A stretch of 64,000 nt of DNA from a bacterium. Its GTDB lineage: Bacteria > Krumholzibacteriota > Krumholzibacteriia > LZORAL124-64-63. Location: assembly GCA_024231905.1 (NCBI GenBank), contig JAAEQC010000218.1:310001-374000 (forward strand), in the 5' to 3' direction. This document shows, in pieces, positions 15,454 through 23,727 of the stretch; within the stretch, counting starts at the first letter, position 1, and each line of letters starts with the position of its first letter. Made by a program: the position numbers and the translations under genes. A model generated the notes under the pieces. That model did not search any database and had not been told where the DNA came from. It worked only from the letters and a program-made list of their open reading frames with translations.

Positions 15454-17463
15454 CTACTGCACGCGGTCGAGCAGGACCTCGGCAATATCCCGGGCCCGGA
15501 GCGAATCCTCCCGGTCGGTCTCCTTGATGGCGTCGCCCAGCATGGTCAGGCAGAAGGGGCAGGCCGTGCACACCTCGTCGGCGCCCGTGGCCGCCGCCTC
15601 TTCGATGCGGTGGTGGTTGATGCGCGTGCCCAGGTCCTCCTCCATGAACATGCGTCCGCCGCCGGCGCCGCAGCAGAAGCCCTCCCGGCGATTGCGCGGC
15701 ATCTCGGTCTGGGACACGCCGGGCGCGGCCGCCAGGACCTCCCGCGGCGCGTCGTAGATGTCGTTGTGGCGGCCCAGGTAGCAGGAATCGTGGTAGGTGA
15801 CTTCCAGGTCCTGCCCCACCTTGGGCGTGAGCTTGCCGTCGCTTACCAGTTCTGCCAGCAACTGGGCGTGATGGACGACCTCCACGTCTGCCAGACCGAA
15901 GTCCGGATACTCGTTAGCGATGGTGTTGAAGCAGTGAGGACAGGCGGTGACGACCTTCTTGACGCTGTACTTCTGGAAGGTCCCCACGTTCTGGGGGGCC
16001 TGCATCTGGAAGAGGTACTCGTTGCCGACCCGGCGGGTGGGATCGCCACAGCAACCCTCCTCGGTGCCGAGGATGGCGTAGTCCACACCGGCCTTGTTGA
16101 GCAACTCGCACAGGGCCCGCAGGACCCGGCTGTTGCGCTCGTCGTAGCTGCCTGCGCAGCCCACGAAGAGCAGGTACTCGGCCTGACCCTTGTCCCTCAT
16201 GCGCGGCACCGCCAGCTCACCCACCCAATCCTCGCGGGCGGCGGAGGCGGCGTTCCAGGGGTTGGAGTTGTTCTCCAGGCCCTTCAGGGCGTTCTGCAGG
16301 GCCGCCGGCACCTTGGCCTCCATCATGGTCAGATAGCGGCGCTGGTCGATGATGTTGGGGATGTGGTCGATCATGACCGGACAGCTGCTCACGCACCAGC
16401 CGCAGGTGGTGCAGGCCCAGAGGGCCTCCTCGTCGTTCACCTGGCCGATGAGGGACGGACGATCCATGGCCTCGATGGCCGCCGCCGCTTCGGTCTCGCG
16501 GCCCTGGGCCCGCAGCTTGCCCACGTTCACCAGGTGGTCGGCCATGGCGTAGGCGTGGTCCCGCTCGTCCACGATGATGCTGCGCGGGTGGAGCGGTTTG
16601 CCCGTCAGGTCGGCCGGGCACATGTCGTTGCAGCGACCGCATTCGGTGCAGGTGTACATGTCCAGGATACGCCGCCAGGAGAAGTCCTCGATCCGTCCGA
16701 CGCCGAAGACCTCCTTGCCCTCGAATTCCATCTTCTCCAGGGCCGCGCTGGGCGTCAGCCGGCGCAGGAAGACCGCCGGCAAGGCGGTCAGCACATGGAA
16801 ATGCTTGCCGAAGGGCAGGTAGTTCAGGAAGGCCAGGACCAGGACGCAATGGGCCCAATAGTTCACCTGCCACCAGGCGGTGAGGGTGGCTTCGGGCCGT
16901 CCCGCGAAGAGACCGGACAGGGCCGTGGCGGCCCAGGCAGCCCCCTTCTCGTGGTGCCCCGGCTCCAGGACGAAGAGAGCGGCATCGGCCACCAGGTCCG
17001 TGGCCATGAGCAGGCCGATCCACAGCAGGATGGCCACGGCCTCGGCGCTCAGGTGCAGGCGCCGCGGCCGCATGACCAGGCGGCGCCAGATGGCGTAGAG
17101 CACCGCCAGAAGCACAACCACCGACAGGGTATCCTTCAGGGCGGCGTAGGCCAGGCCTATGGGTCCGCCCAGCAGGGGCAGGCTGAAGTCCGGGTCGAAG
17201 CCGCGGCCGATGAGGGTGACCGTACGGATGGACACTACCAGGAAGCCCGCGAAGATGGCCGCGTGCATCCAGCCGGCGCCCTTCTCGTACAGCAGGCGCC
17301 GTTGGCCGAAACCGATGACCAGAAGAGCCCGCAGGCGCTCGCCGATACGGTCGATCGTAAAGCCGACGCCCCCGGAACGCATGAGCCACCAGCGGTCGGC
17401 CATGGTCCCGGCGAACATGGCCAGGGCGAAGAAAAGCAACAGCGACATGAAGACCGGATTCAC
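15454..17463 (-). CDS. Membrane iron-sulfur oxidoreductase, EMO-like (Etf:methylmenaquinone oxidoreductase type)
   Basis: About 669 residues. The N-terminal 230 residues form five or six membrane helices resembling the NarI gamma subunit, with candidate heme b histidines in GWMHAAIF, NYWAHCVLV and FGKHFHVL. Two [4Fe-4S] motifs follow: CTECGRCNDMCP (about 272-283) and CTTCGWCVSSCP (about 351-362). Two CCG domains end in EEGCCGDPTRR and GFCCGAGGG. This architecture is that of EMO, the membrane protein shown in syntrophs to pass electrons from EtfAB to methylmenaquinone; etfBA lies 4 kb away. I chose GTG 17463 because GGAGG stands 6 bases before it; the ATG at 17469 touches the Shine-Dalgarno. 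An alternative reading is an HdrD-like protein. Confidence 0.8.
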   Translation of the reverse strand: MNPVFMSLLLFFALAMFAGTMADRWWLMRSGGVGFTIDRIGERLRALLVIGFGQRRLLYEKGAGWMHAAIFAGFLVVSIRTVTLIGRGFDPDFSLPLLGGPIGLAYAALKDTLSVVVLLAVLYAIWRRLVMRPRRLHLSAEAVAILLWIGLLMATDLVADAALFVLEPGHHEKGAAWAATALSGLFAGRPEATLTAWWQVNYWAHCVLVLAFLNYLPFGKHFHVLTALPAVFLRRLTPSAALEKMEFEGKEVFGVGRIEDFSWRRILDMYTCTECGRCNDMCPADLTGKPLHPRSIIVDERDHAYAMADHLVNVGKLRAQGRETEAAAAIEAMDRPSLIGQVNDEEALWACTTCGWCVSSCPVMIDHIPNIIDQRRYLTMMEAKVPAALQNALKGLENNSNPWNAASAAREDWVGELAVPRMRDKGQAEYLLFVGCAGSYDERNSRVLRALCELLNKAGVDYAILGTEEGCCGDPTRRVGNEYLFQMQAPQNVGTFQKYSVKKVVTACPHCFNTIANEYPDFGLADVEVVHHAQLLAELVSDGKLTPKVGQDLEVTYHDSCYLGRHNDIYDAPREVLAAAPGVSQTEMPRNRREGFCCGAGGGRMFMEEDLGTRINHHRIEEAAATGADEVCTACPFCLTMLGDAIKETDREDSLRARDIAEVLLDRVQ

Positions 17464-17585
17464 GGGCATCCTCCCGGAGGGCGCCGCCAGGAACGGCGCG
17501 CGAGGGGTGAGCGGTACGCCAATAACTTAGCCCACGAAACCGTCCCGGTGAAGGGATTTCGGGCGCTGCACCCGGCCGGGCGCAC

Positions 17586-17614
17586 TTTACAAAGACCCGG
17601 GTCGGCGGTAGATT
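17586..17614 (+). promoter_or_regulatory. Promoter of the CoA-binding/nucleotide-sugar operon
   Basis: TTTACA at 17586-17591 and TAGATT at 17609-17614 are 17 bases apart. The start would fall near 17621, about 41 bases before the ATG at 17662. Confidence 0.5.
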
Positions 17615-17661
17615 CTGCGGACGCCAAAACATGCATCCCGTCCCCTTCCAGAAAGGCTGCC

Positions 17662-18096
17662 ATGAGCGGTGAAGGAACCGTCAGCAACCCGTCCGACGAG
17701 GTCGTGCGCGGGATCCTGGAGAATATGCGGCGCGTGGCCGTCGTCGGCTTGTCGGCCAAGCCCGACCGGGCCAGCTACGGCGTCACCCGCTTCCTGGTCG
17801 GCCGCGACCTGGACGTGGTGGGCGTGAATCCGGTCCTGAAGGAAAAGGTCCTGGACCTGGAGATCTTTCCCACCCTGGCCGACGTGCCCGGAAAGGTCGA
17901 CGTGGTGGACGTGTTCCGCCGCAGCGACGCCGTCCCGGAGATCGTGGACGCGGTCATCGCTCGCGGTGACGCCTGCATCTGGCTCCAGGAGGGCGTGGTC
18001 CACGAGGAGGCCGCCGCCAAGGCGCGCGCGGCCGGAATCCAAGTCGTCAGCGACCGGTGCCTGTACAAGGAATGGCTCCGGCTCATGAACGGATAG
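17662..18096 (+). CDS. CoA-binding domain protein (YccU-like)
   Basis: A 144-residue single-domain Rossmann protein of the CoA_binding_2 family. It has MRRVAVVGLSAKPDRASYGVTRFL, then VVGVNPVL, VDVVDVFRRSD and IWLQEGVVHEEA, ending with the conserved DRCLYKEWLRL. Such proteins bind CoA and resemble the N-terminal part of succinyl-CoA synthetase alpha; their cell role is unknown. The ATG at 17662 was chosen because homology starts 12 residues later and the upstream frame lies opposite the EMO-like gene. The Rmd gene begins 4 bases after its stop, so the two are likely co-transcribed, though no functional link is obvious. Confidence 0.85.
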   Translation: MSGEGTVSNPSDEVVRGILENMRRVAVVGLSAKPDRASYGVTRFLVGRDLDVVGVNPVLKEKVLDLEIFPTLADVPGKVDVVDVFRRSDAVPEIVDAVIARGDACIWLQEGVVHEEAAAKARAAGIQVVSDRCLYKEWLRLMNG

Positions 18097-18100
18097 CACC

Positions 18101-19135
18101 TTGAACGACCGTTCCGGCCCCGTCCTCATCACCGGTTCCTGCGGCTTCGTGGGACTCCACCTGGTCCGCGACCTCCTGGCCACCGGAGCCGAAGTCGTGG
18201 GCGTGGACCTGCTCGGCGCCGCGCTCCCGCTGCCCGACCAGGTGGGCGGCTTCGAGCGCACTGGCGGCGACCTTTCCGCCCCCGGCGGCGTGCGCTATAC
18301 CGGCGAGGCGGGGGAATTCCTCTACCGGCCGCTGGACCTGGCTGACGGCCCGGCCGTGACCAGCACCCTGGCGGCCCTGGAACCCGCGACGGTCTACCAC
18401 CTGGCCGCCCAGAGCTCCGCGGCCGCGTCCTTCAAGGATCCCGCCGGTACGTTCACGGCAAACCTGCAGGGCACGCTCCACTTGCTGGAGGCCGTGCGCA
18501 GCCTGCCGGTGGACGTGCGGCCGGCGGTCCTGAGCGTGGGCTCCTGCGAGGAATACGGCCCCCAGCCCGGCGAACCCCGCCCCCTGGACGAGGCCACGCC
18601 CCTGAATCCCATCTCCCCCTACGCCGTGACCAAGGCCGCCCAGAGCCTGCTCTGCCGCCAGTATGCCGCCAGCTGGGGCCTGCACGTGGTGGTGGCGCGG
18701 CCCTTCAGCCACACGGGCGCCGGCCACGACACGCGCTTCGCCTTTCCCGATTTCGCCCGCCAGATCGCCGCCGCCGAAGTGGCCGGCCAGGGGGAACTGG
18801 CCACGGGCGACCTGTCGGCTGTGCGCGATTTCCTGGATGTGCGCGACGTCACCGCCGCCTACCGACTCCTGGCCGCGGCGGGCAAGCCCGGCGAGGCCTA
18901 CAATGTGTGCTCCGGATCGGGTTTGACGATCCGCGAAGGGCTGAACATACTTCTGGCGGGTGCGAGCTGTCCCGTGACGGTCCGTACGGACCCGGCCCGG
19001 TGCCGTCCGTCCGACACCCCTCATCTGATCGGCGATGGCGCCAAGCTGCGGGACGCCACCGGCTGGGCTCCCGTCCATGACATCCGCGATACCCTGTGGG
19101 GTCTGCTCGAAGCGGCCCGGAAGGAGTTCTCATGA
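18101..19135 (+). CDS. rmd: NAD-dependent sugar epimerase/reductase, GDP-4-keto-6-deoxymannose reductase-like
   Basis: A 344-residue extended short-chain dehydrogenase. It has the nucleotide loop TGSCGFVGLHL (residues 9-19), the catalytic YxxxK as SPYAVTKAA, and VVVARPFSHTGAGHDTRF followed by GDLSAVRDFLDVRDV and EAYNVCSGSGLTIRE. The last block resembles GDP-4-dehydro-6-deoxy-D-mannose reductase (Rmd) more than GalE, so GDP-D-rhamnose formation is my best guess. No Gmd (GDP-mannose dehydratase) is in the window. The start is TTG at 18101, which is imperfectly supported because only GGA precedes it. The stop overlaps the ugd start (ATGA at 19132-19135). Confidence 0.75.
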   Translation: MNDRSGPVLITGSCGFVGLHLVRDLLATGAEVVGVDLLGAALPLPDQVGGFERTGGDLSAPGGVRYTGEAGEFLYRPLDLADGPAVTSTLAALEPATVYHLAAQSSAAASFKDPAGTFTANLQGTLHLLEAVRSLPVDVRPAVLSVGSCEEYGPQPGEPRPLDEATPLNPISPYAVTKAAQSLLCRQYAASWGLHVVVARPFSHTGAGHDTRFAFPDFARQIAAAEVAGQGELATGDLSAVRDFLDVRDVTAAYRLLAAAGKPGEAYNVCSGSGLTIREGLNILLAGASCPVTVRTDPARCRPSDTPHLIGDGAKLRDATGWAPVHDIRDTLWGLLEAARKEFS

Positions 19136-20457
19136 TACGCATCTGCATGGTCGGCACGGGCTACGTGGGCCTGGTCTCGGGCGCCTGCATGGCCGACTTC
19201 GGTCACGCCGTCACCTGCGTCGACATCAACAAGGAACGCATCGAGGGCCTGCGCCGCGGCGTCATCCCCTTCTACGAGCCGGGACTCGACCGCCTGGTCT
19301 TGAAGAACGTGGACGAGGAACGCCTGCAGTTCACCACCAGTCTGGCCGAGGGCATGCAGGGCGCCGACGTGGTCTTCATCGCCGTGCAGACCCCCATGTC
19401 CGAATCGGGCGAAGCGGATCTGCAGTACGTCATGAAGGTGGGCGAGGAGATCGGCGGCCTGCTCGAGGACTACGCCGTGGTGGTCACCAAGAGCACGGTC
19501 CCCGTGGGCACCAACCGCGCTGTGGCCGAGGTCATCAGGAAGAACCTGAAGTCCGACGTGGAATTCGACATGGCCAGCAACCCCGAGTTCCTGCGCGAGG
19601 GCTCGAGCATCGAGGACTTCATGCGCCCGGACCGGGTCGTCATCGGCACCGACACCGAGCGCTCCGAGGAACTCCTGCGCGCCATCTACCGGCCCCTGTA
19701 CCTGCTGGACACGCCCCTGGTGAAGACCAGCATCGAGACCGCCGAGCTCATCAAGTACGCCTCCAACAGCTTCCTGGCCGTGAAGATCTCCTTCATCAAC
19801 GAGATCGCCCGCCTGGCCGAGGCCGTGGGTGCCGACGTGCGCGACGTGGCCAAGTCCATGGGACTGGACAAGCGCATCGGCTCCAAGTTCCTCCACGCGG
19901 GCCTGGGCTTCGGCGGCAGCTGCCTGCCCAAGGACACCAACGCCATCGTCCATATCGCCTCCGAGGCGGGGACGGACATGAGCATCGTGCGCGCGGCCAT
20001 CGACGTGAACGCCAACCTGCCGGGGCGGGCCTTCGCCAAGGCCGAGCGCCTGGCCGGCGGCCTGGCCGGCAAGACGGTGGGCCTCATCGGTCTGGCCTTC
20101 AAGCCCAACACCGACGACATCCGCTCGGCGGCCAGCCTCGATCTGGTGACACTGCTGAAGAAGGCGGGTTGCACGGTCCGGGTCCACGACCCGGCGGCCG
20201 TGGAGAACTTCAAGCTCTTCCACGACGACATCACCTACTGCGACTCGCCCTACGAGGTGTGCGAAGGCGCCGACGCGGCCCTCCTCGTCACCGAGTGGAA
20301 CCAGTACCGCCAGCTCGATTTCGAGCGCATCGGCGCGACCATGAAGGCCAAGGTATTCGTGGATTGCCGCAACGTCTACGACCGGGCGCACCTGGAGCAG
20401 TTCGGCTTCGTGTACGACTGCTTCGGACGCGCCGACCAGATGTCCGAGCCCGCCTAG
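19132..20457 (+). CDS. ugd: UDP-glucose 6-dehydrogenase
   Basis: A 441-residue two-step NAD-dependent oxidase that makes UDP-glucuronate from UDP-glucose. It has the Rossmann start MIRICMVGTGYVGLVSG, the hinge helix region ELIKYASNSFLAVKISFINE, the catalytic cysteine in GFGGSCLPKDTNA, and GLAFKPNTDDIRSA near the C-terminal domain. ATG 19132 overlaps the Rmd stop and has AAGGAG 6 bases upstream. A GDP-mannose dehydrogenase function is an alternative, but the FKPNTDD motif is usual for UDP-glucose enzymes. UDP-glucuronate would feed capsule or surface polysaccharide synthesis with the neighbouring aminotransferase and reductase. Confidence 0.9.
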   Translation: MIRICMVGTGYVGLVSGACMADFGHAVTCVDINKERIEGLRRGVIPFYEPGLDRLVLKNVDEERLQFTTSLAEGMQGADVVFIAVQTPMSESGEADLQYVMKVGEEIGGLLEDYAVVVTKSTVPVGTNRAVAEVIRKNLKSDVEFDMASNPEFLREGSSIEDFMRPDRVVIGTDTERSEELLRAIYRPLYLLDTPLVKTSIETAELIKYASNSFLAVKISFINEIARLAEAVGADVRDVAKSMGLDKRIGSKFLHAGLGFGGSCLPKDTNAIVHIASEAGTDMSIVRAAIDVNANLPGRAFAKAERLAGGLAGKTVGLIGLAFKPNTDDIRSAASLDLVTLLKKAGCTVRVHDPAAVENFKLFHDDITYCDSPYEVCEGADAALLVTEWNQYRQLDFERIGATMKAKVFVDCRNVYDRAHLEQFGFVYDCFGRADQMSEPA

Positions 20458-20506
20458 GGCCAGCATCCGCAACGGGCGCCGCCCACGGACGGCGCGAAAG
20501 GAAACC

Positions 20507-21625
20507 ATGGAACCGCGACCCAACGCGCGAACCGGGCGCTACGACCTGGTCACCCCCATGATCCCCTGCAAGGACGAGATCATGGCCGGCATCGAGAAGA
20601 TCCTCATGACGGGATCCTACATCCTGGGCCCGGAGGTCGCCGGCCTCGAGGCCGAAATGGCCGACGACTGCGGCACCGCCGACTCGGTGGGCGTGGCCTC
20701 GGGCTCGAGCGCCCTCTTCGTGGCCCTGGCCGTGGCGGGTGTCCGTCCCGGCGACGAGGTCATCACCACGCCCTACACCTTCGACGCCACCATGGAGGCC
20801 ATCGTCCTGCTGGACGCGGTGCCGGTCTTCGTGGACATCTGTCCCGAGGACCTGAACCTGGATCCGGACAAGCTGGCGGCGGCCATCACCGACAAGACCC
20901 GCGCCATCGTGCCCGTACACATCTTCGGCGCCCCCTGCGACATGGACCGCATCGAGGCCGTGGCCGACGAGCACGGACTGGAAATCGTGGCGGACATGGC
21001 CCAGGGCTACGGAACCCTCTACAAGGGCAAGTCCTGCGGTGCCTGGGGCCGCATGAGCACCATCAGCTTCTACCCGACCAAGAATCTGCCGGGCATCGGC
21101 GACGGCGGACTGGTGCTGTGCCGGGACCGGGAGGACGCCGAGCGCATCCGCCGCCTCCGCGGCCACCAGACCGTGCGCATGAACGACCACCTGTACTCGG
21201 GCTGGAACAGCAGGCTGGACGAGATCCAGGCCCTGGCCATCCGCGTCCGCCGCGCGCGCTTCGCCGACGAGCAGGCGGACCGCCAACGGATCGCCGCCGT
21301 CTATGACGCCAACATCCCCGCCGAGAACCGTGTGCGCATGCCCGACCAGGGACGCGGCATGGTCACCGCCCACCACCAGTACTGGGTGCGCTGCCGGGAC
21401 CGGACCGCCCTGGCCGCCGAGCTTGACGCCGCCGGCGTCGACGTGGCCATCTATTACGATCCGCCGTTGCACCGGCACGAGCTCGCGGAGTATTGTCGCG
21501 TGAGCGGCGAACTGACCGAGGCCGAACGGGCCGGCCGCGAGATCCTCATCCTGCCCATCCACGCCGCCCTGCCCTTCACGGAGGCCGAGCGTATCGGCGC
21601 AATCGTGGGTCGCCACTTCGCCTGA
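20507..21625 (+). CDS. DegT/DnrJ/EryC1/StrS sugar aminotransferase
   Basis: A 372-residue PLP enzyme that transaminates a keto-sugar nucleotide. It has GVASGSSALFVALAVAGV, the GDEVITTPYTFDAT loop, VPVHIFGAPCDMD, and the PLP lysine in SFYPTKNLPGIGDGG near residue 188. Normal length. The ATG at 20507 has GAAAGGAAA upstream. It follows ugd by 49 bases and precedes the HemC-like gene by 24, so all are probably in one operon. The substrate could be a 3-keto or 4-keto derivative of UDP-glucuronate or of a GDP/dTDP-6-deoxyhexose. The C-terminal DPPLHRHELAEYC region is typical of this family. Confidence 0.9.
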   Translation: MEPRPNARTGRYDLVTPMIPCKDEIMAGIEKILMTGSYILGPEVAGLEAEMADDCGTADSVGVASGSSALFVALAVAGVRPGDEVITTPYTFDATMEAIVLLDAVPVFVDICPEDLNLDPDKLAAAITDKTRAIVPVHIFGAPCDMDRIEAVADEHGLEIVADMAQGYGTLYKGKSCGAWGRMSTISFYPTKNLPGIGDGGLVLCRDREDAERIRRLRGHQTVRMNDHLYSGWNSRLDEIQALAIRVRRARFADEQADRQRIAAVYDANIPAENRVRMPDQGRGMVTAHHQYWVRCRDRTALAAELDAAGVDVAIYYDPPLHRHELAEYCRVSGELTEAERAGREILILPIHAALPFTEAERIGAIVGRHFA

Positions 21626-21649
21626 GGGGCGCCCCGGCACGAGGTGCAC

Positions 21650-22789
21650 ATGAATCGATCGCGGGTCCTGAGCTTCGGCGCCCTCTCCTCCACCCTGACG
21701 CGCAACCAGGCGCAGGCGGTCATCGACCGTATCCAGGAGAACCTGCCGCGTATCACCTGCCAGCTCAACCTGCTGCCGTCGCCCGTGCGCGACGAGGACA
21801 AGTCGAGCGAACCCTTCCTCGCCGTCTGCCGAGCGGAGGTCGAACACCTGGAAGCCGCCATCCGCAACGAGCAGGTGCGCGTGGTCGTGCTCGAGGCTTC
21901 GGACATGGTCGTGCCCCTGCCAGAGGATCTGGCGGTCATCTGCGTCCCGGACCGCACGACGCCCTTCGACGCCTTCCTCAACCGCAAGAGCCTGATCATG
22001 GACGAGATGGAGGCGGGCGGCCGTATCGGCGTCCTCTCCATGCGCTCCCGTTCGCAGATGCAGGCCCTGTGGCCGGACCTGGACTTCACCATCCTGCGGG
22101 GCGGCGTCGAGCGCGCCATGGAAATCCACATGCGCAAGGCCGAGATCGACGGCCTGGTCATGCCCGCCTCGGTGACCGAACACCTGGGCATCCAGGGCAT
22201 CGTGGCCGAGATCTTCTCCCCCGACTTCATCCTGCCGGGCCCGGGCCAGGGCATCCAGGTCATCGTGGGCCGCGCCATGGACCATGAGGCCCGGGAGATG
22301 CTGGCCGAGCTCCATTCCTCCGACACGGCCGCCGAATTGGCCGCCGAGCACGCCCTCTGCCGCCGCATGGTCTCGGACCAGGACCTGCCCGTGGGCGCCC
22401 TGGCCCAGGTCGAGGGCCGGGGCATCAGCATCATCGGCGCCACCGGCGCCGGCGGAAACCGCATCACGGTCACCGGCACGGTGGAAGAAGCCGAAAAGGT
22501 GGGCGACGGCCTGGCTACCCAGATCCTCAGCACCGTCGCCACCTTCGCCGACCTGCTCGAGGCCGATTTCCCCGACGGCCTGCCCGACGAGGACACGGAG
22601 GAACTGGACGAGATCAAGATCCTCTCGGGCGAGGACGAACCGGACGAACCGAAGGACCTGGACGATCTGGACGACCTGGATCAGCTGCGCGATCTGGAGC
22701 AGATGGCGGGCATCGACGAGGAGGCGGCCGCGGCCGCGAAGAAGGAGAAAGAGGACGAGGAAGACGAGGACGAACCCTACGGGTCCTGA
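21650..22789 (+). CDS. HemC-fold (hydroxymethylbilane synthase-like) protein lacking the cofactor cysteine
   Basis: A 379-residue protein aligning along its full core with porphobilinogen deaminase: LPEDLAVICVPDR, the LSMRSRSQMQALWPDL and ILRGGVERA blocks, and PGPGQGIQVIV. From memory of the E. coli enzyme, Asp84 is kept (Asp85), as are Arg131 and Arg149 (Arg132, Arg150). However, the dipyrromethane-binding Cys242 falls at Gln244 in SDQDLPVGA, and Arg11, Lys83, Arg132 and Arg155 are also replaced (Leu12, Ser84, Ser133, Ala156). It therefore cannot make hydroxymethylbilane by the known mechanism. Residues about 310-379 are a highly acidic tail. ATG 21650 has GAGG 5 bases before it. Expressed with the nucleotide-sugar genes. 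Function unknown, perhaps ligand binding. Confidence 0.75.
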   Translation: MNRSRVLSFGALSSTLTRNQAQAVIDRIQENLPRITCQLNLLPSPVRDEDKSSEPFLAVCRAEVEHLEAAIRNEQVRVVVLEASDMVVPLPEDLAVICVPDRTTPFDAFLNRKSLIMDEMEAGGRIGVLSMRSRSQMQALWPDLDFTILRGGVERAMEIHMRKAEIDGLVMPASVTEHLGIQGIVAEIFSPDFILPGPGQGIQVIVGRAMDHEAREMLAELHSSDTAAELAAEHALCRRMVSDQDLPVGALAQVEGRGISIIGATGAGGNRITVTGTVEEAEKVGDGLATQILSTVATFADLLEADFPDGLPDEDTEELDEIKILSGEDEPDEPKDLDDLDDLDQLRDLEQMAGIDEEAAAAAKKEKEDEEDEDEPYGS

Positions 22790-23727
22790 GTTTGACCGGG
22801 TTCCTGAGTCTGACCGTCCGGCACGAGCCCGGCCGCCAGGTCCGCCGCGGCCAGGGGATCCCGCATCTGGGACGTACCCACCTGGACCGCCACTGCGCCG
22901 AGGGCGAAGAACCTGAGGGCGTCCCGCGCGTCGGCGATACCACCCACCCCCACCACCGGCACCCCCGCGGATACGATCTCGTCCACCTTGGCCAGGGCGA
23001 TGGGCAGGATACCGGGTCCCGAATAGCCCCCGAAACGACGCGGCAGGACCGGCCGCCCGGTGGCCAGATCCACTTCCAAACCCACCACCGTGTTGATGGC
23101 GCTCACGGCGTCGGCACCGGCGTCCGCCGCAGCGCGGGCCAGGATGCCGATCTCCGCCACGTTGGGCGTGAGCTTGGCCAGCAGGGCACGGTCCGGCAGG
23201 TGGACACGGGCCGCCGCCACGCAGGCGGCGACGGTGTCGGGATCACGGCCGAAGTCGTGCCCTCCCTCGGCCACGTTGGGGCAACTGAGGTTGAGTTCCA
23301 CCCCGTGCCAATGGCAGCAACCGGCGCCGGCGTCCTGCAGGGCCGCGGCCATGGTCCCGAACTCCTGGGGCCGCGTGGCCGCCAGGCTCACCACCGTAGG
23401 CACGCCCCCCTGCTCGAGGGCGGGTAGGGTTTCGGCCAGGAAGGCGTCGATGCCCACGTTCTCCAGACCGATGCTGTTGAGGGCACCGGTGGGCAATTCC
23501 ACCAGCCGGGGCATGGGATTGCCCGGGCGGGGGCTCGGAGTGACGGTCTTGGTCACCACGGCCCCGAGCCCGTCGTAGGGAGTGCGGCCGTCGGCGCCGG
23601 CCACGTCGTGGGCGCTCAACCCGTAGCCGAAACAGCCCGAAGCGGTCCAGATGCGGCCGGGAAACTCCCGCGGTCCGAGCCGGAAGGGCGCGCAGGGATC
23701 GATGGTCCACCAGGCCGGCAGGTTCAC
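22777..23727 (-). CDS. pyrD: Dihydroorotate dehydrogenase, class 1B catalytic subunit
   Basis: A 316-residue FMN enzyme that oxidises dihydroorotate to orotate. It has NLSCPNVAEGGHDFG with the catalytic cysteine of class 1 enzymes, AINTVVGLEVDLATGRP, FGGYSGPGILPIAL, and the phosphate site GVGGIADARDAL with AVQVGT. The partner is PyrK, encoded directly upstream with a GTGA overlap (23724-23727). The GTG start at 23727 has GGAG 7 bases upstream; the longer frame to 23796 is contradicted by that overlap. The C-terminus carries a six-residue repeat (GQTQEP, GQTQDP) encoded by an 18-base tandem duplication, and its last 13 bases overlap the convergent HemC-like gene. Confidence 0.92.
   Translation of the reverse strand: MNLPAWWTIDPCAPFRLGPREFPGRIWTASGCFGYGLSAHDVAGADGRTPYDGLGAVVTKTVTPSPRPGNPMPRLVELPTGALNSIGLENVGIDAFLAETLPALEQGGVPTVVSLAATRPQEFGTMAAALQDAGAGCCHWHGVELNLSCPNVAEGGHDFGRDPDTVAACVAAARVHLPDRALLAKLTPNVAEIGILARAAADAGADAVSAINTVVGLEVDLATGRPVLPRRFGGYSGPGILPIALAKVDEIVSAGVPVVGVGGIADARDALRFFALGAVAVQVGTSQMRDPLAAADLAAGLVPDGQTQEPGQTQDP
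22784..22816. repeat. 18-base imperfect tandem duplication at the pyrD 3' end
   Basis: Two copies of a 15-base core (22784-22798 and 22802-22816) differ at one base. They encode the repeated GQTQ(E/D)P end of PyrD, and the first copy also supplies the stop codon of the convergent HemC-like gene. Confidence 0.75.
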
